Below are positions 1 to 2,963 of a stretch of DNA of 5,726 bases, piece by piece (the first letter of the stretch is position 1; each line of letters begins with the position of its first letter). The translations under genes were made by a program, and so were the position numbers. A model generated the notes under the pieces. The model was given only the letters and a program-made list of their open reading frames with translations, ran no database searches and was not told the origin of the DNA. Source of the DNA: Nautiliaceae bacterium (GTDB lineage Bacteria; Campylobacterota; Campylobacteria; Campylobacterales; Nautiliaceae); assembly GCA_027063075.1 (NCBI GenBank), contig JAMOSM010000148.1, positions 1 to 5,726 of the forward strand. Direction: 5' to 3'.

Positions 1-1131
1 GGAAAAACTTAAGTTGTTAATTTCCTGATGGTTTTTAATAAATTCATTTATTTGTTCAAGTGTTGTATTGTTAATCAGTTCAAGCTCTTTTTGATAATAC
101 CCTTCACCTAAATTAAAATAATATTCGTTAAATTTTCTAAGAAGTCTTTGAGATAGAGTTTCGTTTCTTAAAGGTTCGCTTCCTATTAGAAATTTTTTTG
201 CATTCTCAAGCTCTTCTTGTGTAATTCCTTTTTGAGAAAAATCAAAAATAAGATTCTTTACTAAATTTACTGCATCTTCAGTATTTTGCAGTTTTGTTTG
301 AAGATATCCTTTTAAAATAGAATAACTTTTTTTAAATTCGTTTGTGGCATATGCGGAATATGCATATCCCCTTTTTACTCTAATTTCTTCCATAATCCTG
401 CTTCCAAACCCACCTGCTCCTAAAATAAAAGTAGCGATTTTTGCTAGATAAAGTTCCTCTTTTTTTACATTAAAAGGGCTTGCAAAATAGATATAGCTTT
501 GTTCTACATCTCTTTTTTCTTCAATATTGGCAGTTTTTGGAGTAAAAAACATATCTTGTTTAACTTTTTTTGATGGCAATATTTCTAAAAATTCATTAAT
601 ATCAATCTTTTTACCTCCGTTTATAAAGACGGCTGCCTCTTTTGAGAGAGTTGTAAAATGGTTTTTAATATCATCTAATGTAAAATCGCTTTTTTCCCCT
701 ATTACAGGAATTGCAAGGGGAGTGTCTTTGAATATTGCTTTAAAAAGGTTTTTGTTAGCAATATAATCATAATTATTTTTTAAATTCTCTCTTTTTGCCT
801 CAATCTCTTTTATACTTTTTTCAAATGCTTCTTGTGAAAAGTTTGGATTTTGTAAAAGCTCTACTAGTTTGTTAATTGCAAATGAAGTCTTTTCATTTAA
901 AAAAGCTGTGCTTATTGTTATAAATTCTTTGTTTGTAGAGACGTTAAAAGTTATGGCTCTTTCTTCTAATAAAGAATAGAATTTTTCTTTTTCTTTTAAT
1001 GTTCCTTTTGTGTTTAAAATATGGCTTAGCGCATATGCTACGCCTTCTTTTGCAAAAATACTTCCCGTATTTTTAAAAACAATTTCAAAAATGGTTCTTC
1101 CAAGATTGTCTTTTTCATAAATCAAATACAT
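1..1131 (-). CDS. M16 (insulinase-like) peptidase family protein, probably catalytically inactive subunit; 3' end outside window
   Basis: The ORF reads from ATG at 1131 to the left edge, giving 377 residues without a stop; the family length suggests only a few C-terminal residues are missing. The fold is recognised in the C-terminal half: a glycine-rich segment at 238-244 leads into SRIMEEIRVKRGYAYSAYA (about 244-262), the conserved R...Y substrate-binding region of M16 peptidases. Near the N-terminus, GVAYALSHILNTKGT (about 30-44) aligns with the usual HxxEH...GT zinc motif. Only the last His (H37) survives; the first His is Tyr33 and the catalytic Glu is Ser36. I infer a non-catalytic partner of an active M16 subunit encoded elsewhere, as in two-subunit M16B proteases. 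No signal peptide is visible, so it is probably cytoplasmic. The start is fixed by an in-frame stop just upstream, which is also the stop codon of the preceding aldolase-like gene, and by a good ribosome-binding site. It resembles C. jejuni Cj0805 as I remember it, which was not checked. Confidence 0.88.
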   Translation of the reverse strand, partial: MYLIYEKDNLGRTIFEIVFKNTGSIFAKEGVAYALSHILNTKGTLKEKEKFYSLLEERAITFNVSTNKEFITISTAFLNEKTSFAINKLVELLQNPNFSQEAFEKSIKEIEAKRENLKNNYDYIANKNLFKAIFKDTPLAIPVIGEKSDFTLDDIKNHFTTLSKEAAVFINGGKKIDINEFLEILPSKKVKQDMFFTPKTANIEEKRDVEQSYIYFASPFNVKKEELYLAKIATFILGAGGFGSRIMEEIRVKRGYAYSAYATNEFKKSYSILKGYLQTKLQNTEDAVNLVKNLIFDFSQKGITQEELENAKKFLIGSEPLRNETLSQRLLRKFNEYYFNLGEGYYQKELELINNTTLEQINEFIKNHQEINNLSFS

Positions 1132-1136
1132 TTTTT

Positions 1137-1142
1137 TCCTTT
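1137..1142 (-). promoter_or_regulatory. Ribosome-binding site of the M16-like gene, overlapping the upstream stop codon
   Basis: Read on the minus strand, AAAGGA lies five A residues before the ATG at 1131. Its first two bases belong to the TAA stop of the aldolase-like gene (1143-1141). This arrangement fits translational coupling of the two genes and confirms the ATG as the start. No separate promoter is seen here, so the M16-like gene is probably transcribed from the promoter near 1726-1734. Confidence 0.75.
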
Positions 1143-1704
1143 AATGGTGTGAATTTAATAAGATAAAAGCGCTGTTTTCCATAACAGCTGCAAGTTTGAT
1201 AATTTCTCTTATATCTCTTGTTTTTATAAAAACCCCAAAGCCTTTTATAATAACGATATTATTTTCTGTTAGGTTTTTTGCAATTATGAACTCTTTGTTT
1301 TCTTCCCACTCTTTTATGTTTCCTATTTCAATAATCGGAATTTTATTTAAATATTTTTTCCCGGTAAAATCAAGAGGATTTAAAAACAAATGATGAATTT
1401 CTGCAAATGTCATTGTGTTTGGTGGGAAAATATGGGCTATTGCTTTTGTATTTGAGTGAAGCTTGTAAATTTCTGCGTGTATCTTTACATCTTCGCTTGC
1501 CTCTTCCCATGCCATATTTTCATGAAGAATATGAACATTTTTTATAAAATCTTCTTCTAAATAGTGTTTGTTTTTTTTGTTTATTAGCATCTGGTCTGCT
1601 TTTATTTTAAGGGATAAACTTCCAAGCCCTATATTTAAAAAGTTTTGTCTAAATAGTTCGTTTGCTATTAAAAAATATTCATCTAAAATTGTTTTTAGAT
1701 TCAA
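1141..1704 (-). CDS. Class II aldolase/adducin-fold protein, degenerate metal site
   Basis: This 187-residue protein matches the class II aldolase/adducin N-terminal domain in size and order of elements. GLGSLSLK (26-33) sits where GNxSxR is usual. ASEDVKIH (69-76) corresponds to the SSExxxH segment with the catalytic Glu. AHIFPP (90-95) corresponds to the HxHPP zinc motif, and KGFGVFI (154-160) to the HHG third-ligand motif. In L-fuculose-phosphate aldolase zinc is held by three His: the first (H91) is kept, the second is Phe93 and the third is Phe156. The phosphate-binding TPSG segment is also not recognisable. Aldolase activity is therefore unlikely; a binding or structural role is possible but unknown. 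The start is TTG at 1704, because no in-frame ATG lies between it and the upstream stop; AAGGG sits seven bases before it. It is the first gene of an operon with the M16-like gene and is divergent from rsmH. Confidence 0.85.
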   Translation of the reverse strand: MNLKTILDEYFLIANELFRQNFLNIGLGSLSLKIKADQMLINKKNKHYLEEDFIKNVHILHENMAWEEASEDVKIHAEIYKLHSNTKAIAHIFPPNTMTFAEIHHLFLNPLDFTGKKYLNKIPIIEIGNIKEWEENKEFIIAKNLTENNIVIIKGFGVFIKTRDIREIIKLAAVMENSAFILLNSHH

Positions 1705-1710
1705 AAAATG

Positions 1711-1715
1711 CCCTT
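1711..1715 (-). promoter_or_regulatory. Ribosome-binding site deciding the TTG start of the aldolase-like gene
   Basis: AAGGG on the minus strand is preceded by a run of A and ends seven bases before the TTG at 1704-1702. It supports TTG as the initiation codon, since no ATG is available in frame upstream. It lies in the left arm of the promoter palindrome. Confidence 0.65.
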
Positions 1716-1718
1716 TTT

Positions 1719-1727
1719 TGATACAAT
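1719..1727 (+). promoter_or_regulatory. Putative extended -10 promoter for rsmH
   Basis: TGATACAAT fits the extended -10 form TGn-TATAAT with one mismatch in the hexamer, and follows a T6 run. No -35 hexamer is evident, as is usual for the vegetative sigma factor of Campylobacterota. Transcription would begin near 1734, leaving a leader of about 14 bases that consists almost only of the AAAAAAGG ribosome-binding region before the TTG at 1748. Confidence 0.6.
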
Positions 1728-1734
1728 TATAACA
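1726..1734 (-). promoter_or_regulatory. Putative extended -10 promoter for the aldolase-like/M16-like operon
   Basis: On the minus strand TGTTATAAT is a perfect extended -10 element preceded by a T6 run. It shares bases 1726-1727 with the -10 hexamer of the opposite rsmH promoter. Transcription would start near 1719, giving a leader of about 15 bases carrying AAGGG before the TTG at 1704. No -35 box is visible. Confidence 0.65.
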
Positions 1735-1737
1735 AAA

Positions 1738-1741
1738 AAGG
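1738..1741 (+). promoter_or_regulatory. rsmH: Ribosome-binding site deciding the TTG start of rsmH
   Basis: AAGG, preceded by a run of A, lies six bases before the TTG at 1748. An in-frame TAA at 1730-1732 excludes a longer protein, and no ATG or GTG occurs in between. Confidence 0.65.
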
Positions 1742-1747
1742 CTTACT

Positions 1748-2659
1748 TTGAAGACTCCTCATATTCCCGTTTTGCTTAATGAAACGATAGATTTATTTAA
1801 AAATATAAAAGATGGCTATTTTGTGGATTGTACGCTTGGTTTTGGTGGTCACAGTGAAGAGATGTTAAAAAGATATCCTCATATAAAACTTATAGGAATA
1901 GACCAAGACAGTGATGCAATGGAATTTGCAAAAAAAAGACTCTCAAAATATGCAAACAGGGTTGAATTTATAAACAAAAGAGCAAGTGAAGCGTTAAAAG
2001 AATTAAAGGGGCTAAATATTTCAGGAATTTTAGCCGATATTGGTGTTAGTAGTTTTCAGCTTGATAATGCTAAGAGAGGTTTTACATTTGATAGTGATAC
2101 GCTTGATATGAGAATGAATAAAAATCAAGAGTTTAGTGCAAAAGACGTTGTTAATTTTTACGACAGAGAATCTCTTGAGAGAGTTATTAAAGATTATTCT
2201 GAAGATAGAAGATATAAAAAGATTGTAGATTTTATTATCAAAAATAGACCTATTACTTCAAACAGGGAACTTAGTGAGGTTTTGATGAAAGCAGGTCTTA
2301 AAGATAAAAAAAACTTAGCGCCTATTTTTCAGGCTATAAGAATAGAAGTAAATAACGAATTAAACGAACTTAACAGTATTTTAGATGAATCAGAAAAATT
2401 AGCAGGGGATGGGACTATTCTTGGAATTATTACTTTTCACTCTTTAGAGGACAGGATTGTAAAAAACAGGTTTAAAAAGTGGGCAAGAAAGTGTATATGT
2501 CCTCCTGAAGCCATAAGATGTGAATGCGGGGGTAATAATCAAAAAGGGATAATTCTTACAAAAAAACCTATTACCGCTTCAAAAGAAGAGATTAAACAAA
2601 ATCCAAGAAGTAGAAGCGCAAAACTCAGAGGTTTTATGTTTAAGGAAAAAAATGAATGA
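1748..2659 (+). CDS. rsmH: 16S rRNA (cytosine(1402)-N(4))-methyltransferase RsmH (MraW)
   Basis: RsmH transfers a methyl group from S-adenosylmethionine to N4 of C1402 in the decoding centre of 16S rRNA, in the cytoplasm. The 303 residues match the family length and its motifs appear in order: HIPVLLNE (5-12), the SAM-binding DCTLGFGGHS (27-36), GIDQD (50-54), ADIGVSSFQLD (96-106), RGFTF (110-114), LDMRM (119-123), FQAIRIEVN (194-202), TFHSLEDR (229-236) and C-terminal NPRSRSAKLR (285-294). A CxC-X6-CxC cluster (C249, C251, C258, C260) lies between the last two and may bind a metal; similar cysteines occur in some other RsmH proteins. The start must be TTG: it puts HIPVLL at the expected N-terminal place, and an in-frame stop lies just upstream. 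The 3' end overlaps the next gene by 8 bases, which implies co-transcription and coupled translation. Confidence 0.97.
   Translation: MKTPHIPVLLNETIDLFKNIKDGYFVDCTLGFGGHSEEMLKRYPHIKLIGIDQDSDAMEFAKKRLSKYANRVEFINKRASEALKELKGLNISGILADIGVSSFQLDNAKRGFTFDSDTLDMRMNKNQEFSAKDVVNFYDRESLERVIKDYSEDRRYKKIVDFIIKNRPITSNRELSEVLMKAGLKDKKNLAPIFQAIRIEVNNELNELNSILDESEKLAGDGTILGIITFHSLEDRIVKNRFKKWARKCICPPEAIRCECGGNNQKGIILTKKPITASKEEIKQNPRSRSAKLRGFMFKEKNE
2642..2646 (+). promoter_or_regulatory. Ribosome-binding site of the FtsL-like gene, inside the rsmH 3' end
   Basis: AAGGA lies five A residues before the ATG at 2652, within the last codons of rsmH. Together with the 8-base overlap it supports both the start choice and translational coupling. 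Confidence 0.7.
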
Positions 2660-2927
2660 AAAAGATATTTTACTTGAGGAGATAGAAGAAGCTATTGAAG
2701 AGAAAAATTTATCTTTTACTTTAATAAAAAATGTCGTATATGTAATAATTTTTTCTCTATTTTTGCTCGTTCCTAAAATTTATATATCAAATAATATTTA
2801 TTTTTATTCGGTAAAAATAAATAAGCTTTTAAATGAATACTATTCCTTACAGGCTGAGAATTCTATTTTAGAATCTAAAATTGAAAAATTAAAATTTAAA
2901 AACCGCCTCAATTCATATTCTTTTTAG
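2652..2927 (+). CDS. Small bitopic membrane protein with leucine zipper, candidate cell-division protein FtsL
   Basis: This 91-residue protein has an acidic N-terminal tail (about 1-22, rich in Glu), one membrane segment (about 24-45, with VIIFSLFLLVP) and a C-terminal coiled coil (about 49-83). The coil is textbook: Leu59, 66, 73 and 80 occupy one core position of the heptad, and Ile56, Tyr63, Asn70 and Ile77 the other. Size, topology and place directly after rsmH match FtsL, which pairs with FtsB in the divisome and recruits later division proteins. FtsL sequences diverge strongly, so the assignment rests on architecture and synteny rather than sequence motifs. The inferred orientation is N-terminus in the cytoplasm and coil in the periplasm. 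The ATG overlaps rsmH by 8 bases and has a good ribosome-binding site. The alternative is a lineage-specific FtsB/DivIC-like or unrelated coiled-coil membrane protein. Unlike in the classical cluster, ftsI does not follow. Confidence 0.85.
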   Translation: MNEKDILLEEIEEAIEEKNLSFTLIKNVVYVIIFSLFLLVPKIYISNNIYFYSVKINKLLNEYYSLQAENSILESKIEKLKFKNRLNSYSF

Positions 2928-2934
2928 CTTCTTG

Positions 2935-2943
2935 TGTTACAAT
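2935..2943 (+). promoter_or_regulatory. Putative extended -10 promoter for the RND transporter gene
   Basis: TGTTACAAT fits TGn-TATAAT with one mismatch and lies in the 36-base gap between the FtsL-like gene and the transporter, with a T5 run at 2921-2925 upstream. The predicted start near 2950 gives a leader of about 14 bases ending in AGAGGGG. No -35 box is evident. It would let the pump be transcribed apart from rsmH, although read-through from rsmH is also likely because no terminator intervenes. Confidence 0.5.
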
Positions 2944-2954
2944 TGCGGAAAAAA

Positions 2955-2961
2955 AGAGGGG
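2955..2961 (+). promoter_or_regulatory. Ribosome-binding site of the RND transporter gene
   Basis: AGAGGGG ends two bases before the ATG at 2964. Measured from the GAGG core the spacing is four bases, slightly short. It is G-richer than the AAGG-type sites of the other genes here. Confidence 0.6.
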
Positions 2962-2963
2962 TA

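Larger units (their letters stand above)
1712..1741. repeat. 30-base imperfect palindrome spanning the divergent promoter
   Basis: The arms CCTTTTTTG (1712-1720) and CAAAAAAGG (1733-1741) are perfect inverted copies around an AATT centre at 1725-1728. Thirteen of fifteen base pairs match; the exceptions are 1721/1732 and 1724/1729. The dyad covers both -10 elements and both Shine-Dalgarno cores of the flanking genes. It could be a bidirectional promoter whose symmetry comes from the promoter elements themselves, or an operator for a dimeric regulator. The sequence alone does not separate these. Confidence 0.8.

Noticed and set aside
527..766. Open frame of 79 codons on the plus strand inside the M16-like gene
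   Set aside because: It is antisense to a well-supported coding frame, has no recognisable protein features, and reflects the AT-rich codon pattern of the opposite strand.
1196..1393. Open frame of 65 codons on the plus strand inside the aldolase-like gene
   Set aside because: It is the hydrophobic antisense shadow of the aldolase-like frame, without a matching ribosome-binding site or domain.
1571..1578. A8 run with an in-frame A-AAA-AAC heptamer (minus strand) in the aldolase-like gene, considered as a -1 frameshift site
   Set aside because: The -1 frame meets a stop soon afterwards and would only yield a truncated protein. No stimulatory structure is apparent, and such runs are common in this AT-rich sequence.
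2903..2948. Possible hairpin between CCGC (2903-2906) and GCGG (2945-2948), considered as a terminator after the FtsL-like gene
   Set aside because: The stem is short, broken by a three-base bulge, has a loop of nearly thirty bases and is followed by purines, not T, on the plus strand. The T run lies on the minus-strand side, where no gene needs a terminator.
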